Below are positions 40,408 through 48,857 of a DNA stretch of 64,000 nucleotides, one piece after another. The DNA is from Flavobacterium endoglycinae (GTDB lineage: Bacteria > Bacteroidota > Bacteroidia > Flavobacteriales > Flavobacteriaceae), in contig NZ_CP071448.1 of NCBI RefSeq assembly GCF_017352115.1, forward strand, positions 1,945,001 to 2,009,000. Direction: 5' to 3'. The stretch's first letter is position 1. Each line of letters begins with the position of its first letter. The translations under genes and the position numbers were made by a program. The notes beneath the pieces were generated by a model that was not told the origin of the DNA, made no database searches, and worked only from the letters and a program-made list of their open reading frames with translations.

Positions 40408-41475
40408 ATGGCACACAACATTAAACCAGGAGTAGCTACAGGAGATCAAGTACAAGAGATTTTTAACTATGCTAAAGAGAAAGGTTTTGCTCTTCCAGCA
40501 GTAAACGTTACAGGATCAAGTACAATCAATGGAGTTCTTGAAACTGCAGCAAAACTAAATGCGCCAGTTATTATTCAATTTTCAAACGGAGGAGCACAAT
40601 TTAACGCCGGAAAAGGTTTATCTAATGCAGGTGAGAAAGCAGCTATCGCTGGTGGAATCGCTGGAGCAAAACATATTCATACTTTAGCAGAGGCTTACGG
40701 TGCAACTGTAATTTTACACACTGACCACTGTGCTAAAAAATTATTACCTTGGATTGATGGTTTATTAGATGCTTCTGAAAAACATTTTGCAGAAACAGGA
40801 AAACCATTATTCAGTTCTCACATGATCGATTTGTCTGAGGAGCCAATCGAAGAGAACATTGAAATCTGTAAAGAATATTTGGCTAGAATGAGCAAAATGG
40901 GAATGACATTAGAAATCGAACTTGGTATTACAGGTGGTGAAGAAGATGGCGTTGACAACTCAGACGTAGACAGCTCAAAATTATATACACAGCCAGAAGA
41001 AGTAGCTTATGCTTACGAAGAATTATCTAAAGTGAGCCCTAAATTTACTATTGCTGCTGCTTTCGGAAACGTTCACGGTGTTTACAAACCAGGAAACGTA
41101 AAATTAACTCCAAAAATCTTAAAAAATTCTCAGGATTTCGTACAGAAGAAATTCAACACAGGACACAATCCAGTTGATTTTGTTTTCCACGGAGGTTCAG
41201 GTTCTACACTTGAAGAAATCAGAGAAGGAATTAGCTACGGAGTTATCAAAATGAACATCGATACAGATTTACAATTTGCATACACTGAAGGAATCCGTGA
41301 TTATATGGTAAAAAACCTTGACTATTTGAAATCTCAAATTGGTAACCCAGAAGGTCCAGATGCTCCAAACAAAAAATATTATGACCCAAGAAGATGGGTT
41401 CGTGAAAGCGAAGTAACATTCAATGCAAGACTTGAACAAGCTTTTGCTGACTTAAATAACGTAAACACACTTTAA
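40408..41475 (+). CDS. fbaA: Class II fructose-bisphosphate aldolase
   Basis: This 355-residue zinc enzyme of glycolysis and gluconeogenesis has the metal and substrate motifs: LHTDHCAKKLLPW (zinc His and Asp near residue 109), the acidic GGEEDGVDNSDVDSSKLYTQPE, AFGNVHGVYKPGNV and VFHGGSGSTLEEI. This is the E. coli FbaA (class IIA) type, with normal length. It is followed by a repeat-containing gap of 111 bases and accD. Confidence 0.96.
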   Translation: MAHNIKPGVATGDQVQEIFNYAKEKGFALPAVNVTGSSTINGVLETAAKLNAPVIIQFSNGGAQFNAGKGLSNAGEKAAIAGGIAGAKHIHTLAEAYGATVILHTDHCAKKLLPWIDGLLDASEKHFAETGKPLFSSHMIDLSEEPIEENIEICKEYLARMSKMGMTLEIELGITGGEEDGVDNSDVDSSKLYTQPEEVAYAYEELSKVSPKFTIAAAFGNVHGVYKPGNVKLTPKILKNSQDFVQKKFNTGHNPVDFVFHGGSGSTLEEIREGISYGVIKMNIDTDLQFAYTEGIRDYMVKNLDYLKSQIGNPEGPDAPNKKYYDPRRWVRESEVTFNARLEQAFADLNNVNTL

Positions 41476-41586
41476 ATTTTAGATTTTTGAATTTAGATTT
41501 CAGATTTCTAATGGAGCCTGAAATTTAAATTTTGAATTCAGATTGAAAAATCTAAAATTTAAAATCTACATTCTAAAATTAAAAAA
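41476..41586. repeat. Simple repeats between fba and accD
   Basis: Words such as AATCTAAAATTTAAAATCTA, TTAGATTTCAGATTT and GAATTTAGATTT recur in both orientations. The composition is like the gap between etfB and etfA. No terminator or promoter stands out. Confidence 0.55.
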
Positions 41587-42444
41587 ATGGCTTGGTTTAA
41601 AAGACAAGAAAAAGGGATTACGACCGCGACAGAAGACAAGATGGACGTTCCGAAAGGATTGTGGTACAAATCTCCTACTGGAAAAATTATTGATGCTGAC
41701 GAATTAGCGAGAAATTTATTCGTAAGCCCAGAAGATGATTTTCACGTTCGAATTGGAAGCGCAACCTATTTTGAAATTTTATTCGACAACAACGAATTTG
41801 TTGAGTTAGATAAAAACATGACATCAAAAGATCCTCTGCATTTTGTGGATACAAAAAAATATGCAGATCGTTTGAAAGATGTAATGGAAAAAACTCATCT
41901 TAAAGACGCTGTTCGTACAGGAGTAGGGAAATCTAAAGGAAGAGAACTTGTAATCTGCTGTATGGATTTTGCATTCATTGGCGGATCTATGGGAGCTGTA
42001 GTAGGAGAAAAAATCGCAAGAGGTATTGATCATGCTATTAAAAACAAACTTCCTTTTGTAATGATTTCTAAATCTGGCGGAGCTCGTATGATGGAAGCTG
42101 CTTATTCTTTAATGCAATTAGCAAAAACTTCTGTAAAATTAGCTCAATTAGCTGAAGCTAAATTACCATACATCTCTCTTTGTACAGACCCAACGACAGG
42201 AGGAACAACAGCTTCTTACGCAATGTTAGGAGATATCAACATCTCTGAACCAGGCGCATTAATTGGTTTTGCTGGTCCGCGTGTTGTACGTGACACTACA
42301 GGAAAAGATTTACCAGAAGGGTTCCAAACTGCTGAGTTTCTTTTAGAGCACGGTTTCTTAGACTTTATCACGCCTAGAAAAGAATTGAAAGATAAGATCA
42401 ACTTATATATCGATTTGATTCAAAATAATGATATTAGAAAATAG
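41587..42444 (+). CDS. accD: Acetyl-CoA carboxylase carboxyltransferase beta subunit without zinc ribbon
   Basis: This 285-residue subunit transfers carboxyl from biotin to acetyl-CoA. The carboxyltransferase core is clear: [58 protein letters not shown] and [14 protein letters not shown]. The N-terminus aligns with the usual beginning ([37 protein letters not shown]). However, all four zinc-ribbon Cys are replaced, with KSPTG at about 28-32 and SPED at 47-50. The gene for the alpha subunit is not in the window. Confidence 0.95.
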   Translation: MAWFKRQEKGITTATEDKMDVPKGLWYKSPTGKIIDADELARNLFVSPEDDFHVRIGSATYFEILFDNNEFVELDKNMTSKDPLHFVDTKKYADRLKDVMEKTHLKDAVRTGVGKSKGRELVICCMDFAFIGGSMGAVVGEKIARGIDHAIKNKLPFVMISKSGGARMMEAAYSLMQLAKTSVKLAQLAEAKLPYISLCTDPTTGGTTASYAMLGDINISEPGALIGFAGPRVVRDTTGKDLPEGFQTAEFLLEHGFLDFITPRKELKDKINLYIDLIQNNDIRK

Positions 42445-42463
42445 TTTTAAACTATTTAAAATT

Positions 42464-42499
42464 GAAAATCCCAGAAAATTGATTTCTGGGATTTTTTTA
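42464..42499 (+). terminator. accD terminator
   Basis: AAAATCCCAGAAA and TTTCTGGGATTTTTTT form a stem of about 12 bases with an ATTGA loop, 20 bases past the accD stop. Confidence 0.9.
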
Positions 42500-42524
42500 T
42501 TTAAATCATATTAGTTTTAAGTAT

Positions 42525-42628
42525 CCTGCAAGGTTTTCAAAACCTTGTACGTTTAGATTTTAATGCAACACTTCTAATCATTACAATCTTCAGAAATAAT
42601 ACCTACAAGGTTTTGAAAACCTTGCAGG
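42525..42628. repeat. Pair of 27-base inverted repeats
   Basis: One arm is at 42525-42551 and the other at 42602-42628; they match as reverse complements at 26 of 27 bases. Each arm is itself built on the palindrome CAAGGTTTT...AAAACCTTG. The 50 bases between have no ORF. A related fragment (TTCAAAACCTTG) is within the coding sequence near 25648. This looks like a miniature mobile or REP-type element; no target duplication was evident. Confidence 0.75.
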
Positions 42629-42802
42629 AAAGCAAATAACCTTTTGTTTTTTTATATCCTCATAATACTTGTCCGAAAAATTGTATTTTTGTTCTGCAAT
42701 AATAGTTTTATCTACGTGAACTATTAAAATGTATCTCACAAAAATGGATTTGTTTTTTACCAAAATCAATTTTTATTAAAGCATTATAAATATCTTTGAA
42801 CC

Positions 42803-43204
42803 ATGAGCATAACAACAAAACAAAATCACATAGGACGAAAAATAAGTCGTATTCGTGAACTTAGAGATATGAAGCAAGAAGCTTTAGCTCAGGCTTTAGG
42901 AACCAGTCAGCAAACTGTATCTGCAATAGAAAATAGCGAAACAATAGACGACACAAAACTTGCAGAAGTAGCAAAAGCACTTGGAGTAAGTGCCGAAGCA
43001 ATAAAAAACTTTACAGAAGAAAATATGATAAGTTATTTTAATAATTTTTATGATAATAGTACCAGCACTGGAATAAATGGAATGTTCAATCCAACTCAAT
43101 GTACATTCAATCCGTTAGATAAAGTTGTAGAACTTTACGAGCGTTTGGTTTTAGCAGAAAAAGAAAAAGTTGAATATTTAGAAAAATTATTAAAAGACAA
43201 ATAA
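42803..43204 (+). CDS. XRE-family helix-turn-helix regulator
   Basis: This 133-residue protein has an XRE HTH domain at about 11-65 (IGRKISRIRELRDMKQEALA, QQTVSAIENSETIDDTKLAEVA read in parts). A Asn/Ser/Thr-rich linker (YFNNFYDNSTSTGINGMFNPTQ) and a C-terminal helix (KVVELYERLVLAEKEKVEYLEKLL) follow, likely for dimerisation. TATTTTTG at 42684-42691 is a possible promoter box. The gene stands alone between terminators, so its targets cannot be guessed from the neighbourhood. Confidence 0.88.
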   Translation: MSITTKQNHIGRKISRIRELRDMKQEALAQALGTSQQTVSAIENSETIDDTKLAEVAKALGVSAEAIKNFTEENMISYFNNFYDNSTSTGINGMFNPTQCTFNPLDKVVELYERLVLAEKEKVEYLEKLLKDK

Positions 43205-43229
43205 AAATCAACGATATAAAATTATAAAG

Positions 43230-43261
43230 AAATCCTAAGAAATTGCTTCTTGGGATTTTTT
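43230..43261 (+). terminator. Terminator of the XRE regulator gene
   Basis: AAATCCTAAGAA and TTCTTGGGATTT form a 12-pair stem (one G-U) with a short loop and a T run. Confidence 0.85.
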
Positions 43262-43391
43262 ATGCTTTAAATATGTGACGTTTGCTACCGATATTTAATT
43301 CCTGCGGAATTTATTTCTCTGGATTAAATTAAAATCTTAAACTCAGAACCTTTGCCCCTTTGTTACTCTGAACCTTTGGACCTAAAAAAAA

Positions 43392-44639
43392 TCACATTCC
43401 AGTTCGAATCGCTTCAACGGGATCTAAATTGGCTGCCGAAACAGCTGGAAGAATTCCCGAAATTAACCCGATAAGCGCCGCCAATCCTGTTCCTAAAAGT
43501 ATATTTCCGAGACTTAAAACAAAATCAAAATCAAGTACTTTTGTTAGAATAAGGGCAATTCCCCAAACCATTAACAAACCAATAATACCGCCAATTACAG
43601 ACAAAATTATTGCTTCAAACAAAAACTGAAACAGAATAAATTTGTTTTTTGCACCTAATGATTTTTGAATACCAATTAAATTGGTTCTTTCTTTTACCGA
43701 AACGAACATGATGTTAGCGATTCCAAAGCCTCCCACCAAAAGAGAAAAACCACTAATAATCCATCCTACAACATTCATCTGACCAATAATCCCGTCTATA
43801 AAATCTGTAAAACCAGAAAGGACATTAATAAAGAAATTATCCATTTCTCCTGCTTTTATACCACGGATAGCTCTTAATTTTTGCGCAATTTCAGCTTTAT
43901 AAGCATCCATATCCACACCTTTTTCTGGTTTTAAAACAATAACCGGCGTCATTGAATCACTATCACCATACATTCGGCGTAAAAAATTAGCTGGCAGATA
44001 AACCGAAGTATCGTTACTATCTCCAAAAAAACCAGCGCCTTGTTTCGCCATTACCCCAATAACACTAAATCTTTGTCCATATAAGCGAATATTTTTTCCA
44101 ATTGGATCACTGCCTCCAAAAAGACCATCGGCAACATCGTATCCTAAAACAATCACTGGAGTTCCTGAATTTGATTCGGATTCATTGTAAAATCTTCCTC
44201 TATCAAAACTTAATCCATCAATATCGACCATTTCGAAAGACGAAGGAATAATATTTACATCGGCAACGGTTTTAGAATCGTATTTTAAAGTTTCGTGATT
44301 TACAAAAAGCTGATATCCTACTTGCTCTGTATTATTCATGGAATTTTTTAATCCCACATATTCATCATACTTTACATTTGGGAACTGTTCTCTTTTCCAT
44401 TGTGGAATTTCTGAAGGTCCAAAGTTAAACTTCATTAAATAAATCGTATTTTTATCTAAGCTGCTCAAATCTTTAGAGATTTTTTTATCTAAAGAATCAA
44501 CGGCTGCCAAAACGGCTATAATTGAAAAAATACCAATTGTAACACCTAAAAGCGACAACAAAGTACGCAGTTTATTATTGCGCAGCGCATTGATGGCAAA
44601 ACCTAAACTTTCTTTTAATAATCTTAGATAAAGAAGCAT
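43392..44639 (-). CDS. ABC transporter permease, MacB/FtsX type
   Basis: This 415-residue protein has a first span at about 20-45 (LRTLLSLLGVTIGIFSIIAVLAA), a large extracytoplasmic MacB-like domain at about 50-270, and three spans in the FtsX domain at the C-terminus. The family segments SLGAKNKFILFQFLFEAI and NLDPVEAIRTGM are typical. No ATPase or membrane-fusion gene is adjacent. Export of a peptide, lipid or drug is open. Confidence 0.9.
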   Translation of the reverse strand: MLLYLRLLKESLGFAINALRNNKLRTLLSLLGVTIGIFSIIAVLAAVDSLDKKISKDLSSLDKNTIYLMKFNFGPSEIPQWKREQFPNVKYDEYVGLKNSMNNTEQVGYQLFVNHETLKYDSKTVADVNIIPSSFEMVDIDGLSFDRGRFYNESESNSGTPVIVLGYDVADGLFGGSDPIGKNIRLYGQRFSVIGVMAKQGAGFFGDSNDTSVYLPANFLRRMYGDSDSMTPVIVLKPEKGVDMDAYKAEIAQKLRAIRGIKAGEMDNFFINVLSGFTDFIDGIIGQMNVVGWIISGFSLLVGGFGIANIMFVSVKERTNLIGIQKSLGAKNKFILFQFLFEAIILSVIGGIIGLLMVWGIALILTKVLDFDFVLSLGNILLGTGLAALIGLISGILPAVSAANLDPVEAIRTGM

Positions 44640-44771
44640 ATAATTGTATTTTTCAATAAAGTAAAATTCAATAATTTAAAAACAAAAACCTAATAAAAGT
44701 TAACTTACTCATCAGTAGATTTTTTTACGAGAATGTTACACTAATTTTTTTAAAATAATATATAAAAAAAC

Positions 44772-44779
44772 TACTTTTG
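44772..44779 (+). promoter_or_regulatory. purH promoter -7 box
   Basis: TACTTTTG, an exact TAnnTTTG match, 24 bases before ATG 44804. It overlaps the TTG at 44777 that would otherwise extend the reading frame, showing that the TTG cannot be in the mRNA if this promoter is used. Confidence 0.65.
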
Positions 44780-44803
44780 CAGTCTGAAAATCATAACTAC
44801 ACA

Positions 44804-46330
44804 ATGAGCACAACAAAAAAAATACAATCAGCGTTAATTTCTGTTTTTTCAAAAGATGGATTAGAGCCAATCGTTAGAAAATTACACGAGCAAAACGTAA
44901 CACTTTACTCAACTGGAGGAACAGAAGAATTCATTAAAAACCTTGGAATTCCGGTAGTTCCAGTAGAAGATATTACATCATTTCCTGAAATTCTTGGCGG
45001 AAGAGTAAAAACACTTCACCCGAAAATTTTTGGAGGAATCTTAAACCGTCAGGATAACGAGAGCGATGTACAGCAAATGAAAGAATTTGACATTCCTCAA
45101 ATTGATTTAGTAATTGTTGATTTGTATCCTTTTGAAAAAACTGTTGCTTCAGGTGCAAGTGAGCAAGATATTATTGAAAAAATTGACATTGGAGGAATTT
45201 CATTAATCCGCGCTGGTGCTAAAAACTTTAAAGACACTGTAATCGTAGCTTCTGTAAACGAATACAGCTTGCTTTTAGATATTATTACAGAACAAGACGG
45301 AAGTACAACTCTTGAAAACAGAAGATTGTTTGCTTCAAAAGCTTTCCATGTTTCATCTCACTATGATGGAGCTATTTTTAATTATTTCAATACTGACGAA
45401 ACTATTTACAAAGAAAGCATTGCAAATGGTCAAGTTTTAAGATACGGTGAGAACCCTCATCAAAAAGGATTTTTCTTTGGCGATTTTGACGCTATGTTCA
45501 AAAAAGTGCACGGAAAAGAATTATCATACAACAATTTATTAGATGTTGATGCTGCTGTAAATTTAATTGCTGAATTTAAAACAGACGGACCAACATTTGC
45601 TATTCTAAAACACAACAATGCTTGTGGTTTGGCTTCAAGAAAAACAATCAGCGAAGCCTATTTAGCCGCTTTAGCTTGTGATCCAACTTCTGCTTTTGGT
45701 GGAGTTTTGATTTCAAACACAAAAATTGATTTAGAAACGGCACAAGAAATCAATAAATTATTCTGCGAAGTGGTAATCGCACCATCATATGATGATGAAG
45801 CAATCACAGTTTTACAAGAAAAGAAAAACAGAATTATTTTAGTTCAAAATGAAGTTGAATTACCATCTCGTCAAGTAAGAACTTGTCTTAACGGATTGTT
45901 AATTCAGGACAGAAATAATATTACAGATAATAAAGAGCATTTAAAAACCGTTACAGTTACAGAACCTACTGCTCAAGAGATCGAAGATTTGATCTTTGCT
46001 TCTAAAATCTGCAAGAATACAAAATCAAACACTATTGTATTTGCTAAAAACGGAACATTGATTTCTTCTGGTACAGGTCAGACTTCAAGAGTTGACGCTT
46101 TAATTCAAGCTGTTGACAAAGCAAAGGCTTTTGGATTTGATTTAAACGGAGCTTCGATGGCAAGTGATGCATTTTTTCCATTTCCGGATTGTGTAGAATT
46201 AGCCAAAAAAGCAGGAATAACTGCTGTAATTCAGCCAGGAGGTTCGATAAAAGACGAATTAAGCATAAATTATTGCAATGAAAACAATCTTGCAATGGTA
46301 TTTACAGGAACACGTCATTTTAAACATTAA
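44804..46330 (+). CDS. purH: Bifunctional AICAR transformylase/IMP cyclohydrolase
   Basis: This 508-residue enzyme carries out the last two steps of IMP synthesis. The cyclohydrolase (MGS-like) domain fills roughly residues 1-190 (ALISVFSKDG, YSTGGTEEFI, GGRVKTLHPKIFGGIL). The transformylase domain follows (LRYGENPHQKG, LKHNNACGLAS, DPTSAFGG, and the terminal FTGTRHFKH). The start was set at ATG 44804 rather than TTG 44777 because a promoter box overlaps the TTG and MSTTKKIQSALISV matches the family start. Confidence 0.96.
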   Translation: MSTTKKIQSALISVFSKDGLEPIVRKLHEQNVTLYSTGGTEEFIKNLGIPVVPVEDITSFPEILGGRVKTLHPKIFGGILNRQDNESDVQQMKEFDIPQIDLVIVDLYPFEKTVASGASEQDIIEKIDIGGISLIRAGAKNFKDTVIVASVNEYSLLLDIITEQDGSTTLENRRLFASKAFHVSSHYDGAIFNYFNTDETIYKESIANGQVLRYGENPHQKGFFFGDFDAMFKKVHGKELSYNNLLDVDAAVNLIAEFKTDGPTFAILKHNNACGLASRKTISEAYLAALACDPTSAFGGVLISNTKIDLETAQEINKLFCEVVIAPSYDDEAITVLQEKKNRIILVQNEVELPSRQVRTCLNGLLIQDRNNITDNKEHLKTVTVTEPTAQEIEDLIFASKICKNTKSNTIVFAKNGTLISSGTGQTSRVDALIQAVDKAKAFGFDLNGASMASDAFFPFPDCVELAKKAGITAVIQPGGSIKDELSINYCNENNLAMVFTGTRHFKH

Positions 46331-46336
46331 TTTGTT

Positions 46337-46344
46337 TAACTTTG
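46337..46344 (+). promoter_or_regulatory. mreB promoter -7 box
   Basis: TAACTTTG is an exact TAnnTTTG match, 43 bases before the mreB ATG and just behind the purH stop. Confidence 0.5.
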
Positions 46345-46387
46345 TTCGATAAATTATTTTATAACATTTTAAACCCCTAAAAAACTT

Positions 46388-47416
46388 ATGGGATTTTTTG
46401 ATTTCATGACCGAGGATATTGCGATAGACCTTGGAACCGCAAACACTTTAATCATTCATAATGATAAAGTTGTTATTGATAGTCCGTCTATCGTTGCACG
46501 TGATAGAGTATCTGGCAAAATCATTGCTGTTGGTAAAGAAGCCAACATGATGCAAGGTAAAACACATGAAAACATCAAAACTATAAGGCCTTTGAAAGAT
46601 GGTGTAATCGCTGATTTCGATGCTTCGGAAAAAATGATCAATATGTTCATTAAAAGTATTCCTGCATTGAAAAAAAGAATGTTTACCCCAGCTTTACGTA
46701 TGGTTGTGTGTATTCCTTCTGGTATTACTGAAGTGGAGATGAGAGCGGTGAAGGAATCTTGTGAGAGAGTAAATGGTAAAGAGGTTTATTTGATCCATGA
46801 GCCAATGGCAGCGGCAATTGGTATTGGTATCGACATTATGCAGCCTAAAGGTAACATGATTGTGGATATTGGAGGTGGTACAACTGAAATTGCAGTTATC
46901 GCATTAGGCGGAATTGTATGTGATAAATCTGTAAAAATTGCAGGTGACGTTTTCACAAATGATATCGTATATTACATGCGTACACAGCATAACCTTTTCG
47001 TAGGAGAAAGTACCGCAGAAAAAATTAAAATTCAAATTGGAGCGGCTATCGAAGATTTAGATGGACCACCAGAAGATATGTCTGTTCAAGGTAGAGATTT
47101 GCTTACTGGTAAACCAAAACAAGTTGATGTTTCTTACCGTGAAATTGCAAAAGCATTAGACAAATCGATTCAGCGTATTGAAGATGCGGTAATGGAAACA
47201 TTATCTCAAACTCCACCTGAGTTAGCTGCCGATATCTACAACACTGGTATTTATTTAGCTGGTGGAGGATCAATGTTAAGAGGTCTTGACAAACGTATTT
47301 CTCAAAAAACAGATTTACCGGTTTACATTGCCGAAGATCCATTAAGAGCAGTTGTACGCGGAACAGGAATGGCTCTTAAAAACATTGCAAAATTTAAAAG
47401 CATCTTAATTAAATAA
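46388..47416 (+). CDS. mreB: Rod-shape-determining protein MreB
   Basis: This 342-residue bacterial actin has phosphate loop 1 IAIDLGTANTLI-type sequence (EDIAIDLGTANTLI, near residue 10). It also has the middle motif DIGGGTTEIAVIALGG (near 162) and the adenosine loop YLAGGGSMLRGLDKRI (near 291). It forms membrane-associated filaments that guide the cell-wall elongation machinery encoded by the next four genes. The length is standard, with no insertion. Confidence 0.97.
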   Translation: MGFFDFMTEDIAIDLGTANTLIIHNDKVVIDSPSIVARDRVSGKIIAVGKEANMMQGKTHENIKTIRPLKDGVIADFDASEKMINMFIKSIPALKKRMFTPALRMVVCIPSGITEVEMRAVKESCERVNGKEVYLIHEPMAAAIGIGIDIMQPKGNMIVDIGGGTTEIAVIALGGIVCDKSVKIAGDVFTNDIVYYMRTQHNLFVGESTAEKIKIQIGAAIEDLDGPPEDMSVQGRDLLTGKPKQVDVSYREIAKALDKSIQRIEDAVMETLSQTPPELAADIYNTGIYLAGGGSMLRGLDKRISQKTDLPVYIAEDPLRAVVRGTGMALKNIAKFKSILIK

Positions 47417-47446
47417 GATCTAAAATAACAATCAATTTACTTTTAT

Positions 47447-47475
47447 AAGGGTCGGATTTTTAATATTTGACCCTT
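47447..47475. other. Hairpin between mreB and mreC
   Basis: AAGGGTC (47447-47453) and GACCCTT (47469-47475) pair across 15 A/T bases. There is no T run behind it, so it may be a processing or partial-termination site that lets mreB be made in excess over mreC. Confidence 0.5.
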
Positions 47476-47527
47476 GTAAAATCTGAAACCTTAAAGCATA
47501 TCCTGAAACAAAATAACCAGACAAGAA

Positions 47528-48358
47528 ATGCAGCAAATTTTTAATTTCATTATAAGAAACAGTAATCGATTGCTGTTTTTGCTGCTTTTAGGTATTTCGT
47601 TGACGCTCACAATTCAATCGCATTCTTACCACAGAAGCAGAGTAATCAGTTCGGCTAATTTTCTAAGCGGAGGTGTTTATGAAAGAATTAATCGTGTAAA
47701 CGAATATTTGAATTTAAGAGCCGAAAATGATGAACTTGTATTAGAGAATGCAAGGTTAAAAAGTCTTTTATTTAATAAAGAAGACACTACCAAAGCACCG
47801 CTACCTGATAGTATTAAAGGGGTAAAACCAGCAGATATCATCGTTTCCAAGGTAATTCATAACTCATACAATACACACGAAAACTATATCACATTAAATT
47901 CCGGAAGAAATGAAGGAGTTAAACAAGATATGGGAGTAATTAACAGTTTAGGAATCGTGGGTGTTATAGACAATACTTCTCCAAATTACTCAACTGTAGT
48001 AAGTATTTTGAATATGAAGTCTCAGATTAATGCTAAAATCAAAAAATCAAATCATTTTGGTTCTCTTACCTGGGACGGAAAAAGCACAGGATTTGTACAG
48101 CTTGAAGATGTCCCTAGATTAGCATCTATCAGAAAAGGTGATACTATTGTTACGGGAGGACAATCTGTAATTTTCCCTGAGGGAATCAACATTGGTACAG
48201 TAGATAAAATCTTTATTAAAAAGAACACCAGTTACTACGTCATAAATGTTAAATTATTTAATGACATGACGAATCTAGGACACGTTTACATAATTAAAAG
48301 TAAAGACAGAGAAGAACTTATTAATCTAGAAAACAAAAGCAAAGAAAAAAATGAATAG
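47528..48358 (+). CDS. mreC: Rod-shape-determining protein MreC
   Basis: This 276-residue protein has one N-terminal membrane span (LLFLLLLGISLTLTIQ), a coiled-coil stretch (YLNLRAENDELVLENARLKSLL, read in parts, near 57-78) and the periplasmic beta domain (ITLNSGRNEGVKQDMGVINSLGIVGVI, read in parts; GDTIVTGGQSVIFPEGINIG). It bridges MreB-MreD and PBP2. Its last codons overlap mreD by eight bases. Confidence 0.95.
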   Translation: MQQIFNFIIRNSNRLLFLLLLGISLTLTIQSHSYHRSRVISSANFLSGGVYERINRVNEYLNLRAENDELVLENARLKSLLFNKEDTTKAPLPDSIKGVKPADIIVSKVIHNSYNTHENYITLNSGRNEGVKQDMGVINSLGIVGVIDNTSPNYSTVVSILNMKSQINAKIKKSNHFGSLTWDGKSTGFVQLEDVPRLASIRKGDTIVTGGQSVIFPEGINIGTVDKIFIKKNTSYYVINVKLFNDMTNLGHVYIIKSKDREELINLENKSKEKNE

Positions 48359-48857
48359 CGCTTTGTTAGTAAATATTTTTCGTTTCATTATACTGCTGGC
48401 AGTTCAAATTGTTATTTTCAATAACATGAATTTTCTAGGATACATAAGCTCATTCCCTTATATTTTATACATCATATTATATCCAGTAAACAGTAATAGA
48501 GCTGGTTTGATTATTTCGAGTTTCTTATTAGGGCTGGTAATGGATATGTTTTGTAATTCGGGAGGAACTCACGCAACAGCTTGCTTAATATTATCGTATT
48601 ACAGACCTTATATTTTCAAGTTCTCTTTCGGATTAAGTTATGAATACCAAACCATTAAACTAAACGAATCATTAACACCAGAACGGTTTTCATTTATTCT
48701 GGTCTCGGTTTTATTACATCATATTGTACTGTTTACATTAGAAGCATTTCAGTTTAAGTTCATTATCGATGTATTGCTCCGAACACTCTTTAGCACCATT
48801 TTTACTATTATCACTTCAATTATAATAATTTATCTTATTAAGCCCAATAAACGATGA
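48351..48857 (+). CDS. mreD: Rod-shape-determining protein MreD
   Basis: This 168-residue protein has about five membrane spans and the weakly conserved features of MreD (LLGLVMDMFCNSGGTHATACLIL). The start overlaps the mreC end and the stop overlaps the mrdA start (ATGA), so the three are translationally coupled. The identity rests partly on position in the operon. Confidence 0.9.
   Translation: MNSALLVNIFRFIILLAVQIVIFNNMNFLGYISSFPYILYIILYPVNSNRAGLIISSFLLGLVMDMFCNSGGTHATACLILSYYRPYIFKFSFGLSYEYQTIKLNESLTPERFSFILVSVLLHHIVLFTLEAFQFKFIIDVLLRTLFSTIFTIITSIIIIYLIKPNKR

Noticed and set aside
42525..42628. Insertion sequence with transposase
   Set aside because: Only 50 bases lie between the inverted repeats and there is no ORF, so at most this is a miniature element.
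44777..44803. TTG-start extension of purH
   Set aside because: The TTG lies inside a perfect -7 promoter box, and the family start matches ATG 44804.
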